A stretch of DNA of 64,000 nt, taken from positions 36,084-100,083 of IMG/VR virus record IMGVR_UViG_3300008116_000022; one strand, given 5' to 3'. The position numbers and the translations under genes were made by a program. Origin of the DNA: a virus. This document shows, piece by piece, positions 21,670 through 29,577 of the stretch; positions within the stretch are counted from its first letter, which is position 1; the number at the start of each line of letters is the position of its first letter. The notes below the pieces were generated by a model, which saw only the letters and a list, made by a program, of their open reading frames with translations, was not told where the DNA came from and searched no databases.

Positions 21670-21698
21670 AGTATAGTCCATCTACTATTTATTGTCAA
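21670..21698 (-). promoter_or_regulatory. Shared cassette promoter, copy 9
   Basis: Leftward TTGACA (21698-21693), 17-base spacer, TATACT (21675-21670). More diverged downstream than the other copies. Confidence 0.7.
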
Positions 21699-21716
21699 TA
21701 GGTTTTAGAAAAATAT

Positions 21717-22343
21717 TTATAGAGACAAGTGTTTCCGCAAAATCTCTTGTACAACTTCTTGTACAACTTCTTGACTACCACTACCATCTACTCGGATAAT
21801 TGAAGATGGATGAGACAAGTACAAATCTGCATAACCCGCTTGTACCCGACGGTGAAAAGTTATTGTCTCTTGTTCAATACGATCTAATTTAGCTTGTCCG
21901 CGCTTACGCAGTAAACCTACCTCTACATCCACGTCTAACCAAATAGTTACATCACTCAGTAAACCTCCTGTGGCAATCTGATTGAGATTATTAATTAGAC
22001 TCATGTCTAAGCCCCTACCATAACCTTGGTAAGCAATAGTAGAGTCTGTATAGCGATCGCACAGAATATATTTTCCCATAGCCAAGTTTGGTTTTAGCTC
22101 CTCTTCAATATGTTGCGCCCTATCCGCAGCATACAATAGAAGTTCTGTAACTTCATTTATGGGCTTATCTACTGGCTTTGACAGTAATAACTCCCGTAAA
22201 TTCTTTCCTAATTCTGTTCCTCCCGGTTCACGAGTTAGCACTACAGGTATGCCTAAACTTTTTAGCCACTGGGAGCAAAGGTGCATCTGGGTAGTTTTCC
22301 CACAACCCTCTACCCCTTCAAAAACAATTAACTTACCATTCAT
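21717..22343 (-). CDS. tmk: Thymidylate kinase
   Basis: 208 residues, full length. P-loop GVEGCGKTT (10-18), the LTREPGGTELG dTMP-binding motif, the LLLYAADRAQH block, the CDRYTDSTIAYQGYGRGLD signature, then WLDVDVEVGLLRKRG with the lid. It phosphorylates dTMP to dTDP for DNA synthesis. All key residues are present, so it should be active. The C terminus has a small repeat (EVVQEVVQE). Carried with the primase-helicase and clamp-like genes, it would raise the dTTP supply for an AT-rich genome. Confidence 0.95.
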   Translation of the reverse strand: MNGKLIVFEGVEGCGKTTQMHLCSQWLKSLGIPVVLTREPGGTELGKNLRELLLSKPVDKPINEVTELLLYAADRAQHIEEELKPNLAMGKYILCDRYTDSTIAYQGYGRGLDMSLINNLNQIATGGLLSDVTIWLDVDVEVGLLRKRGQAKLDRIEQETITFHRRVQAGYADLYLSHPSSIIRVDGSGSQEVVQEVVQEILRKHLSL

Positions 22344-22447
22344 ATTAGTAGATGTAGGAACAGCCCAAGAGAGACACCAGTATTTAAGGTGTCGTTTTTT
22401 AGATTTTTGCTAGACATCTAGTGGGGACAACCCACTAGATTATTCCA

Positions 22448-25400
22448 CTAAACCTTAGTAGCCCGCTTTAGTATGCGAATAATAAGGTGAGCGGGGATAG
22501 ATAGAAACTGTCTGGTTTTTGTTCCGTTAGGATTCTTTTGGAGAACGCTGATCACATAACCCGTTTCATTGACCTCTTTAACTGGTCCTTGGATTGGGTG
22601 ATTGAGTTCTTTTGCCCGGTCATTCACAAAAAATTCAACCACATCATCGGGTGATGGGTTGTCTTGTGGAACAGGTGACGGGTCAGAAGTATTGTCCTGG
22701 GTAGGGTTTGGGGAAAGTGACGGGAGATCCAATACTACATCCCCTCTATATATAGGATCTATATTCTTATCCTCTATTGGGGATATGAGAGAAGGGAGAC
22801 TAGAATTATTATTTCTAATTTCCATTGGAGTATAAGAGTTCTCGTCACTACCCTCAAAAGCCTTATCTAGCAGGACTTCTGACCCGTCACTGCCTTCTAA
22901 ACTTTTCCCGTCATGTGTCAACGAACTGGACAAAAGTAGTTCGTGAGTGGGAATTTCGTCGTCTAAACCCACTTGACGCAACCGCAACCCAACAATAAAT
23001 TTGCCAGTATTTGTGGCTTTGTGTTTCACTCCCCAACCCAGAACTGAGTTGCACAACTCAATTAAGTCAGGACTAAAGGTCTTAGACGCTTTGGCTTGGC
23101 TACCTGTCTCTGCACAGTGTCTAGAATAGCTGCCGAAGAGGGTCTTAATAAGTCCACCATCAGCACCTTCATTCTTGTTACTACCTACAGGGGTCATGGC
23201 TGTAGGATCGTAAATCACCTTCTCGTTTAACCAGTCAGCTAACGAATCCACACGCATTCGGTTAACCCAGAACTCAAGGGTGCATTCTGGTATCTCTTGA
23301 ATACCAGACAACACCTTGCGTACATAGTCGTCGTCAAAATTTAGAACGTGATTGGTGAAAGCTGCTAATTCCGGCTCAAATAACTCTTCAAGGTTTTTCC
23401 GCTTGGCTATACCAACAGTGTTGTTGCACGGGACTGTGATTACCCGCCGCTTAACCCTACTAGCACTGTCACCTGCAAATACAGGTAAGTTAGAACAGAC
23501 TGCCACCATGCCGTCATAGCGGTAGCTAAAGGCCTTTTGACCTTTGTTCTCAGCACGTAGCAAATCCTCCCCGGTTAAAGAGAGGAATTTTCCTAGTTTT
23601 CCGGTTGCTTTATCTTCATCAGGAAACAACACAAGCCGCTTCTGGTAGGCATTAGCAGCTTCGAAGTTGTTATTGCACCAATCATCAAGGGTACTGGTAT
23701 GCACGTTCTGAGAACCGATTAAAGACACGAGTAACCGGGTAAATGTACCCTTGCCTGTGCCACCTAAACCAATTAAGTGCAAAAACTTCTGTAGGTCTGA
23801 GCGACCTTTGATGACAGCATTGCAATAGCACATCAAAAGATCCTTGATCTGTTGATTGCCACCGCTTAAATGGTTTAAAAACTCATTGATGTTATCCCAG
23901 TTCGTGGCCTCTCTGTCATATTCTCTGGGTAGTTGCCATGTCAGTCTGTATCCAGGGGCATGAGGCATTAACTTTCCAGTTCGAATTTCTAGGACACCAT
24001 TTCTAAATGGGAGTAGTTCTTTAGGCGATCGCTCTACCCAAGTACGCTGAATCAAGTGATGTCTAAGCATTCTGGTAACGTTAGTGATGTACCCATCACC
24101 ACCGTAGCCAGTGTATCCTTTGCCTTCAACAATGTTCATTACCGCACTGGCAATGAACTGATCAGTCTCCACAGCCCAAACGCCTGGACTGTCTGCTTGG
24201 TAGCGCATCCAACGCAAGCTGGCATTGTTGAATGCAAGAATATCTCGGTATTCTTCGGCGATTTCCGCTGCCAAAATATCAGGAGTAGGAATTTTCCGCT
24301 TCTCCTGGAAGTGTAATTCGAGTTTTAGTTTATCCAACCTTGTTTTTACCTCTTTGAGAGATTTTTTCAGTTCTTTGGGGTTTTTGGTGATTAAATCATC
24401 TAAACCCTTACCATGTTCAGGTTTCCACCGCATTTCCAATAGATAGGTCTCACTATCTTTTAATAGATAGTGAAATCTTCTATTAGCTTTCAGAACAGCC
24501 TTGACGGCTGTTTTTTTGGTGTCTCTGTCCATTGCCAGGATCATAGCAGATCCGTCTCCAGTAAATTGCTCAAGGGCTGGGTTAATCTCTTTTTTCCCTC
24601 CACAGGAACATCCATAGACAGCGATCGCGCATAACCCAGTGCTTAAACCTGACAACGCTTTTTTACCACCCTCTGTCAAGAATCTAGGCACTTCTGGCAT
24701 TTCTTTAATAGCATCCCAGAAGCTACCGCCCATGGGAATATCAGTTCCCCACAATTTATTAATTTTTTCCCTGATGGACTTAGGCACGGGTGGTAAGTAT
24801 GGTTTATCCCCAATTCCCTTGGGAGCAAAATATGAATATTCCCTGTGCTTAGACGGGATGTTGACAATCACCTGCCAAATACTCCCATCTTCATTTTTCA
24901 AGAATGCTCCTAATAATTCATTCTTGGAAATATTGTGTGTGAATCGGGTTTTTTTCCATCCCAAGGTCTCATGAATAGGGTATGAAGCGTCCATTCCATC
25001 AGACCATTCGCACTCTCGATGGAACTCAACAGCACTTTCAAATAGTGCCGGGTCAATTCCACTCCCTGTAGTAAAATCCGTAAAAACTTTTTTCTTAAAT
25101 TGTTCAAAAATGTCTTGACAATTGTTATTTGATTGCGCTATATTAATAGCATGATTTGAATTATTCATATCATTCTCCATCGTAATGTTGTTTAACTGAC
25201 TTGAATTTTTCACGTTATTCTCCATTGTGACACTGTTTAATTTATTCATATTGTTCTCCTTAGTAATGGTAGTGTTTAAGTTATTCATGTCATTCTCCTT
25301 AGTGATGGTAATGTTTGAATTGTTCATGTCATTTTCGATTGTGGCACTGTTTAAATTTAGATTATTTATTTGATACCCCTTGGTATCGGTAGTGTTTAAA

Positions 25401-25525
25401 TTATTCATGTCATTTTCTACTGTGGTAGTAGTGTTTTTCACTTGATACTCCTTAGTATCAGTAGGATTTAATTCAGTTGAGTTCATAGTGTTTTCCTTCT
25501 GTGCGTTTAATTGAATTAAGTTCAT
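22448..25525 (-). CDS. Replicative primase-helicase (Toprim-like DUF3854 plus SF3 D5 helicase)
   Basis: 1,025 residues from ATG at 25525 (AAAAGGAT upstream). Earlier in-frame codons fall in hairpin 25559-25579. Order: (1) an Asn-rich N-terminal repeat of about 130 residues; (2) a Toprim-like part with FLTEGGKKALSG and ILAMDRD (about 280-350), as in DUF3854; (3) a D5/SF3 helicase with Walker A GLGGTGKGT (about 585), LFPDEDKATGKLGKFLSLTG and a CSNLPVF sensor; (4) a Ser/Pro-rich linker and a small C-terminal domain. It probably unwinds the origin and primes replication. Proteins of this build are common on cyanobacterial plasmids and phages. No shared cassette promoter; see the leader features. 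Confidence 0.85.
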   Translation of the reverse strand: MNLIQLNAQKENTMNSTELNPTDTKEYQVKNTTTTVENDMNNLNTTDTKGYQINNLNLNSATIENDMNNSNITITKENDMNNLNTTITKENNMNKLNSVTMENNVKNSSQLNNITMENDMNNSNHAINIAQSNNNCQDIFEQFKKKVFTDFTTGSGIDPALFESAVEFHRECEWSDGMDASYPIHETLGWKKTRFTHNISKNELLGAFLKNEDGSIWQVIVNIPSKHREYSYFAPKGIGDKPYLPPVPKSIREKINKLWGTDIPMGGSFWDAIKEMPEVPRFLTEGGKKALSGLSTGLCAIAVYGCSCGGKKEINPALEQFTGDGSAMILAMDRDTKKTAVKAVLKANRRFHYLLKDSETYLLEMRWKPEHGKGLDDLITKNPKELKKSLKEVKTRLDKLKLELHFQEKRKIPTPDILAAEIAEEYRDILAFNNASLRWMRYQADSPGVWAVETDQFIASAVMNIVEGKGYTGYGGDGYITNVTRMLRHHLIQRTWVERSPKELLPFRNGVLEIRTGKLMPHAPGYRLTWQLPREYDREATNWDNINEFLNHLSGGNQQIKDLLMCYCNAVIKGRSDLQKFLHLIGLGGTGKGTFTRLLVSLIGSQNVHTSTLDDWCNNNFEAANAYQKRLVLFPDEDKATGKLGKFLSLTGEDLLRAENKGQKAFSYRYDGMVAVCSNLPVFAGDSASRVKRRVITVPCNNTVGIAKRKNLEELFEPELAAFTNHVLNFDDDYVRKVLSGIQEIPECTLEFWVNRMRVDSLADWLNEKVIYDPTAMTPVGSNKNEGADGGLIKTLFGSYSRHCAETGSQAKASKTFSPDLIELCNSVLGWGVKHKATNTGKFIVGLRLRQVGLDDEIPTHELLLSSSLTHDGKSLEGSDGSEVLLDKAFEGSDENSYTPMEIRNNNSSLPSLISPIEDKNIDPIYRGDVVLDLPSLSPNPTQDNTSDPSPVPQDNPSPDDVVEFFVNDRAKELNHPIQGPVKEVNETGYVISVLQKNPNGTKTRQFLSIPAHLIIRILKRATKV
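25120..25510 (-). repeat. Degenerate in-frame repeat with iterated ribosome-site/ATG units
   Basis: The primase N terminus repeats a unit of about 14 codons (TITKENDMNNLN type) at least eight times. In DNA most units contain AAGGAG or ATGGAG followed 5-8 bases later by ATG or GTG in the same frame. Confidence 0.6.
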
Positions 25526-25558
25526 GGTCTTATCCTTTTGATTTTGTTTTCGTCTGTG

Positions 25559-25646
25559 TCCACAAGAGGACTTTGTGGATCTTCGGTTCAAGAAGAGTTT
25601 GTTTTGTTCGTGGACTCTTCTTAGTCAACAATCACTAAGATTGTTG
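25559..25646 (-). promoter_or_regulatory. Three successive hairpins in the primase leader
   Basis: Stems: 25559-25566 with 25572-25579 (TCCACAA/TTGTGGA core), 25590-25598 with 25614-25622 (AAGAAGAGT/ACTCTTCTT), and 25626-25633 with 25639-25646 (CAACAATC/GATTGTTG). They fill most of the space between the promoter at 25779-25807 and the primase start. Region 25526-25976 otherwise holds the two mini-ORFs, one terminator-like hairpin, the promoter and terminator 25925-25955. Confidence 0.5.
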
Positions 25647-25672
25647 TTTGCACTATACTAACAAATTATTTT

Positions 25673-25716
25673 TTAAACTCCAAACCTGTAATTGTTCATT
25701 CCTTCTGGATTTGCAT
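25673..25716 (-). CDS. Two overlapping leader mini-ORFs before the primase gene
   Basis: A 6-codon frame (MQIQKE, 25716-25696) has a strong AGGAG ribosome site eight bases upstream. Its TGA stop overlaps the ATG of an 8-codon frame (MNNYRFGV, 25699-25673), which has AAGGA just upstream. Real translation of such short frames needs experimental proof. Confidence 0.35.
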
Positions 25717-25743
25717 TTTTTTGTCTCCTCTTTTTGTTTGATA

Positions 25744-25768
25744 AAGCCGATGTTTGCCGCATCGGCTT
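25744..25768. terminator. Terminator-like hairpin at the start of the primase leader
   Basis: 9-bp stem AAGCCGATG/CATCGGCTT, 7-nt loop. It begins about 10 bases after the -10 box of the leftward promoter, so in that direction it would form at the very 5' end of the transcript; the T run (TTTATC) is short. Confidence 0.45.
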
Positions 25769-25778
25769 TTATGTGTTT

Positions 25779-25807
25779 ATTATATCATGCCTAAGCCATT
25801 ATGGCAA
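25779..25807 (-). promoter_or_regulatory. Promoter of the primase-helicase gene
   Basis: Leftward TTGCCA (25807-25802), 17-base spacer, TATAAT (25784-25779) with an extended TGA. The start codon is about 250 bases downstream. Confidence 0.6.
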
Positions 25808-25924
25808 TAAGTATCTGGTAATAATTTAAGTATAAATAGTTAAGTGTGGCTGCTTATAAGTATTCAACAAAAAGTGCTATTTCCCACATTTTCCACATTT
25901 CCCAAAAACTTAAAATATTTAAAA

Positions 25925-25955
25925 ACCCATTGGTGGTTGTTGTCCACCAATGGGT
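25925..25955. terminator. Leftward terminator of 25977 gene
   Basis: 12-bp stem ACCCATTGGTGG/CCACCAATGGGT, 7-nt loop, followed leftward by TTTTAAATATTTT. Confidence 0.8.
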
Positions 25956-25976
25956 CTTGTTTTTTGATGTCGTTTC

Positions 25977-26333
25977 TTATTCCCCTTTTTTAGCTTGTTT
26001 ATTTTGCAACCGTTTTAGCCGTCTTTTTTCGTTGTACTTACGCATATATTCGCGCTGCTTTTCCTTCTGCTCTTCTGTCATGTTTTCTACCCATCTTTGC
26101 CTAGACTCGCGCTGCCTTAGTAGCTGGTCTTCCGTCATGTTAGCAGCCCACTCACGATTGGCTTTACGCTGCTTTTCTTTTTGTTCTTCTGTTAAGTTGG
26201 CAAGCCATTCTCGTTTAGCGTGCCGCTGTTTTTCCCGTTGTTCCTCACTCATATTCTTTGTATATTTGAGTTTACGCGCCTTGCCTTTTTTGGTAGCGTT
26301 GTAACGCGCTTGGGTTTCTGGATAGTAAGTCAT
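25977..26333 (-). CDS. Basic helical repeat protein
   Basis: 118 residues from ATG at 26333 (GAGGAC upstream). Residues about 26-105 are four copies of a 22-residue unit of type NMTEEQKEKQRKANREWAAN, each starting with Asn-x-Thr/Ser-Glu. The charge pattern predicts one long helix or coiled coil with a basic face. The C terminus (YNEKRRLKRLQNKQAKKGE) is very basic. A DNA- or RNA-binding scaffold is possible. Single-gene unit with promoter copy 10. Confidence 0.5.
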   Translation of the reverse strand: MTYYPETQARYNATKKGKARKLKYTKNMSEEQREKQRHAKREWLANLTEEQKEKQRKANREWAANMTEDQLLRQRESRQRWVENMTEEQKEKQREYMRKYNEKRRLKRLQNKQAKKGE

Positions 26334-26360
26334 GTTGTCCTCTTTCAATCTCCAAATATC

Positions 26361-26389
26361 ACTATAGTCTATCTATTGTTTTTTGTCAA
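26361..26389 (-). promoter_or_regulatory. Shared cassette promoter, copy 10 (divergent)
   Basis: Leftward TTGACA (26389-26384), 17-base spacer ending ATAGAC, TATAGT (26366-26361). The upstream element is not conserved. Confidence 0.65.
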
Positions 26390-26419
26390 CGCGACTAAGA
26401 ATTGTGCTTAAACACAAAA

Positions 26420-26446
26420 AACCACTTAGAAAAAATCTAAGTGGTT
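26420..26446 (-). terminator. Leftward terminator of 26447-27074 operon
   Basis: 11-bp stem AACCACTTAGA/TCTAAGTGGTT, 5-nt loop, then TTTTGTGTTT leftward. It abuts the stop codon. Confidence 0.8.
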
Positions 26447-26611
26447 CTATTTTTGCTCCCATCTCACAAAACACCCATTATACTCAGGGTGACTTTCTAG
26501 AAAGTCGTCTTTGAGCGCGATCGCACTCATCAAGTCCCTGGCAATCCAGGGACTACAAAAGATTATTTTGCTGGTCTTGTGTTGACCAGCCTTGAGTTTA
26601 AATCGGAACAT
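26447..26611 (-). CDS. Small hypothetical protein
   Basis: 54 residues from ATG at 26611, with AGGAA upstream, overlapping the previous gene by 14 bases. Begins MFRFKLKAGQHKTSKIIFCS. No known family. Second gene of a two-gene unit. Confidence 0.5.
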   Translation of the reverse strand: MFRFKLKAGQHKTSKIIFCSPWIARDLMSAIALKDDFLESHPEYNGCFVRWEQK

Positions 26612-27074
26612 ATTTTTGTTCCTGTTTTTTGATCCACTCAATGACGGCTAAGGCAGCCGTCCAAAAGTTATCTTTGTCTTCCATGTAAGTAGCGACTATA
26701 AAAAGGTCGGTTTTCCAGTTTGTTTTTTCAGTATTCGGTGGAGGGTTTAGGCAGTTTAACTCTTCTCTCAAAAATTCCTTTACTTCTTTGCAAGTTAAAG
26801 GAAGTCTATTTAAGTTCTTGGGTGGCTGTGGAAACCACCCATGAAATATTGCTCTATAACACTTGAATTTGGCTATATTTTTGGTTTTGTGTAATATTGT
26901 CGCTAAAACATTTAGCGACTTAGCAAACACCACTGTAATAGTTGTTGTCAGCGGGCTGCTAACTATTTTATGGGTAAACCCATTAACTGTTTCCCAGAAC
27001 TTTTTATTTTGTTTTATGAATTTTTCTGCTGATGCTACATCAGTAAATGTTATTGCTGTCAATTTGTAATTCAT
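26598..27074 (-). CDS. Hypothetical protein in cassette array
   Basis: 158 residues starting MNYKLTAITFTDVASAEKFI, with AAAAGGAGA upstream. The N-terminal half has an alternating strand/helix pattern with TTTITVVFAKSLNVLATIL in its middle; the C-terminal half contains DKDNFWTAALAVIEWIKKQ. No family recognised. Driven by promoter copy 11. Confidence 0.5.
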   Translation of the reverse strand: MNYKLTAITFTDVASAEKFIKQNKKFWETVNGFTHKIVSSPLTTTITVVFAKSLNVLATILHKTKNIAKFKCYRAIFHGWFPQPPKNLNRLPLTCKEVKEFLREELNCLNPPPNTEKTNWKTDLFIVATYMEDKDNFWTAALAVIEWIKKQEQKYVPI

Positions 27075-27099
27075 CTTGTCTCCTTTTGTTCATATTAAT

Positions 27100-27128
27100 A
27101 ATATAGTCTATCCTACTATTTATGTCAA
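27100..27128 (-). promoter_or_regulatory. Shared cassette promoter, copy 11
   Basis: Leftward TTGACA (27128-27123), 17-base spacer, TATATT (27105-27100). Confidence 0.7.
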
Positions 27129-27201
27129 TAGGTTTAAAGAATATTTTGTACTGAATTTTTATTAACTTTTTATACGGTGCAAATAAGTAAGCAAGACAAA
27201 G
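27129..27201. repeat. Intergenic repeat family A, copy 3
   Basis: About 85% like 15962-16035 and 17781-17854, 9-11 kb away. It ends at hairpin 27202-27230. Confidence 0.6.
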
Positions 27202-27230
27202 AACCGCTTAGACAGAACGACTAAACGGTT
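27202..27230 (-). terminator. Hairpin downstream of the large terminase gene
   Basis: AACCGCTTA with TAAACGGTT (one mismatch), followed leftward by TTCTTTGTCTTGC. It lies 70 bases past the terminase stop. Confidence 0.5.
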
Positions 27231-27299
27231 ATAGTTGAATGGCATTTATTCAAAACAAATATATGCGCCAGTACAGAAAAAATAAAATACAAGAAGAGT

Positions 27300-28784
27300 C
27301 TAAGCAAACGGATTATTGATTTTTCCGCCAACAAACATACCCTTGGGTGCAGAAACACCTAGCTCGCCAAAAGCACCGTCGGCACTATCTACAATGTCGT
27401 TGGTGAGTGGCTTTTTGCTACCATCAAATTCATGTACCGCAGCTAGAAACTGATCGTTCCACGCACCTCTAAGTAACTTGATCTTACCTTGCTTGGCCGC
27501 TAATGCCATAGGTAATGCACGGGTCACTTTATCTCCCAAGGGCTTTACACCCTTAGCATCAAAACCAGCTAATTGCTTTCGTAAGGATGCTTCGTAGCGT
27601 TTACCCGCGCTACCACCTTCCAATTCCCATCGGACTTTACAATCTCGCCCGTCTTGATAGGCTATTTTTACCACAGAAGCATCACCCTGATCCGCCGAAA
27701 CCTGTTCCCAGTGACAGTCAAGGACGTAATAGGTATCTTGGTGTAAGTACATTTTGGTGCGTACACTGTAAAAACTGGACTTGGTAGCCACCGCTGCTGA
27801 TGTGGCCGCAAAATCCCAAAAAGCCACTGTAGTACCACCGCTAGGCACGCTACCAACAACCTCAAACCATTGCCGATTAAAGATAGTTCCTGCTTCGTAT
27901 TTAATTTTCCAATTCCCTCTCAGTAGTCGTTCCATCTCTACTGGATGCAACGATAGTAAATTTTGTAAGTATTGGGGATTGGTCTCTAACAGTATCGGAT
28001 TATCATAAATCGTTGCACTAATAAAGCTGAAACTCTTAGGTGGTGCTATTTCCGCTAAATCAGGAAACTCTATCATCAATTCCTCTTTAGTATTACCCCA
28101 GTGCAATTTTTTGTTGACTCGATAGAAATACCGTATTGCTCCTGATCTTTCTTCTATTGGGTATCCTGTGTGCGGATCAATATACCAGTCAACTAATTTG
28201 GCCACCCATGAATCAGCGTCCGGGTTACAGGTTGCATCTATGCGCGGCTTGACACCACATACGGAACGGTTACGAGAAAACAGAAACCAGAATTGACGCT
28301 CTGAAAACTTAGTTAATTCATCAAAACCGATATGGCATATCTGCGACCCTGGGTATTTGTCTTCTACATCTTTGTCATATTGAGCGTGACCAAAACTGAT
28401 GGCTGTACCATTGGGAAAAGTCCAGTCTAGCTGATGTTCCCGTCCTACTGAGTTTTTTATTCTTTTGTACAAAAGTCTTGACTCATCCCATAAGCCACCT
28501 TCATTAGTTATTTCGGGTCGGGTTCGCCTAAATATTACTGAACCATACCCAGGCGTATTTAAATACTTAGCTGCTTTTAGCAATAACGCAAAGCTTTTCC
28601 CGCCTCCGGCTGCTCCACCGTATATGCACACATCAGCCTGAGTATCATAAAATAATTCCTGCGCTCCTATCTGTGGTTCTGGTAGTTCAACATAAACCGC
28701 TTGGTTAGTTGATGACCTGGCTTTAGTGGCCTCTCTAATTTTAATTGTGTTTTTGGGATTAAGTTTGTTCATGGTTGCGTGCAT
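27300..28784 (-). CDS. Phage terminase large subunit
   Basis: 494 residues from ATG at 28784 (alternative ATG at 28772). Walker A GGAAGGGKS (about 56-64), Walker B IGFDE, the coupling region ATCNPDADSWV, and the RNase H-like nuclease beginning FWDFAATS with a later D-rich end (NDIVDSADG). It is the motor and nuclease that packages DNA through the portal. No ribosome site is visible, and terminator-like hairpin 28793-28822 ends only 9 bases before the ATG. Small terminase, portal and capsid genes are all elsewhere. Confidence 0.9.
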   Translation of the reverse strand: MHATMNKLNPKNTIKIREATKARSSTNQAVYVELPEPQIGAQELFYDTQADVCIYGGAAGGGKSFALLLKAAKYLNTPGYGSVIFRRTRPEITNEGGLWDESRLLYKRIKNSVGREHQLDWTFPNGTAISFGHAQYDKDVEDKYPGSQICHIGFDELTKFSERQFWFLFSRNRSVCGVKPRIDATCNPDADSWVAKLVDWYIDPHTGYPIEERSGAIRYFYRVNKKLHWGNTKEELMIEFPDLAEIAPPKSFSFISATIYDNPILLETNPQYLQNLLSLHPVEMERLLRGNWKIKYEAGTIFNRQWFEVVGSVPSGGTTVAFWDFAATSAAVATKSSFYSVRTKMYLHQDTYYVLDCHWEQVSADQGDASVVKIAYQDGRDCKVRWELEGGSAGKRYEASLRKQLAGFDAKGVKPLGDKVTRALPMALAAKQGKIKLLRGAWNDQFLAAVHEFDGSKKPLTNDIVDSADGAFGELGVSAPKGMFVGGKINNPFA

Positions 28785-28792
28785 AATAAAAA

Positions 28793-28822
28793 AACTATTG
28801 AACTTGTCTGGGTTCAATAGTT
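28793..28822 (-). terminator. Strong terminator or attenuator directly before large terminase
   Basis: 11-bp perfect stem AACTATTGAAC/GTTCAATAGTT, 8-nt loop, then TTTTTTTATT leftward, reaching the terminase start. It would stop transcripts arriving from the XRE operon. Confidence 0.7.
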
Positions 28823-28929
28823 GTGTAGGATGGGTTTTTCTACTTTTAAATTTTAGCTTAATTCTGGCATTTAATGGTAATATATTTCCATACCCTAGTA
28901 ACCACCCGGCAACTTGTCCATGCCGGGTT

Positions 28930-29208
28930 TTATGCTATAGTAGAATCTCCAACCTTGTTAAACCTGGTGGCATTTGCAGGAACGCTGCCGGGTCTTATTT
29001 GCAATTCATCTGCTATTAATTCTGCTATTTTTCTTGCAGTTCATTCACTATCAAATGTGTTTAACACAGGATCGTTGCCAACAATAATATTATACCATTT
29101 TCCTGTCGGAATTAGTGCTATTGATACACCTTCGTAATTGTATTTTTCATTTTTCACCTTTTTGTCATCAGAAGTATTACGCCATTTTACGGAAACCAGC
29201 GATCGCAT
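28930..29208 (-). pseudogene. Interrupted small gene after XRE regulator (in-frame TGA)
   Basis: The start ATG at 29208 overlaps the stop of the XRE gene (TAATG), so translation should be coupled. After 55 codons (ending DPVLNTFDSE) a TGA at 29043-29041 stops the frame. The same frame then stays open for 36 more codons and reads like normal protein (ARKIAELIADELQIRPGSVP). A single nonsense change would explain this. Either the 55-residue product works alone or the gene is decaying. No family recognised. Confidence 0.5.
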
Positions 29209-29465
29209 TACCTGGGCAATAAACAACTAACAGGAATGTTGAGTGCATCGGCTATTAATTCAATTTCGCTGTAGGTAATTGTTTGCCTGCGTCCATCTTT
29301 TTCCTTAAATAAATCTTCAATAGCAATAATCACGTTTACTGACAGTCCGGTCTTTGCGGCTAATGCCTTCCTTGACATCCCCTGTTTTTCCCGTGCCAGG
29401 AAAATATGTATTCCTATCTTTCCTTCTGATGTCAAGGTGTCATAAATCGTAGGATCTGAAATCAT
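29208..29465 (-). CDS. XRE-family (Cro/CI-like) regulator
   Basis: 85 residues from ATG at 29465. The helix-turn-helix is GIHIFLAREKQGMSRKALAA then KTGLSVNVIIAIEDL, with a typical ending IELIADALNIPVSCLL. It lies divergent to the late head genes, separated by 141 bases that hold a 16-bp palindrome, so it could control them. No C-terminal sensor domain, so more Cro- than CI-like. Confidence 0.75.
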   Translation of the reverse strand: MISDPTIYDTLTSEGKIGIHIFLAREKQGMSRKALAAKTGLSVNVIIAIEDLFKEKDGRRQTITYSEIELIADALNIPVSCLLPR

Positions 29466-29577
29466 AGTCACCGGTTGGTATTAAGTTACTAATAATATAT
29501 CAAAGAAAATTGCATATTTCTACAATTATCATTTATTTTACTATTTAAAAAATATTAGAACCCTTGATCTATTCGCT

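Noticed and set aside
21434-21676. 80-residue rightward frame rich in Ile, Val and Phe
   Set aside because: It is the antisense of the Asp/Glu tail gene; the bias comes from GAT/GAA codons on the other strand.
25846-26304. 152-residue rightward frame with repeats
   Set aside because: It is antisense to the helical repeat gene at 25977; the repeats are a by-product and no ribosome site is present.
28904-28928. Hairpin ACCCGGCA/TGCCGGGT as terminator of the XRE operon
   Set aside because: The T run is on the rightward side, where no gene ends; the leftward terminator is at 28793-28822.
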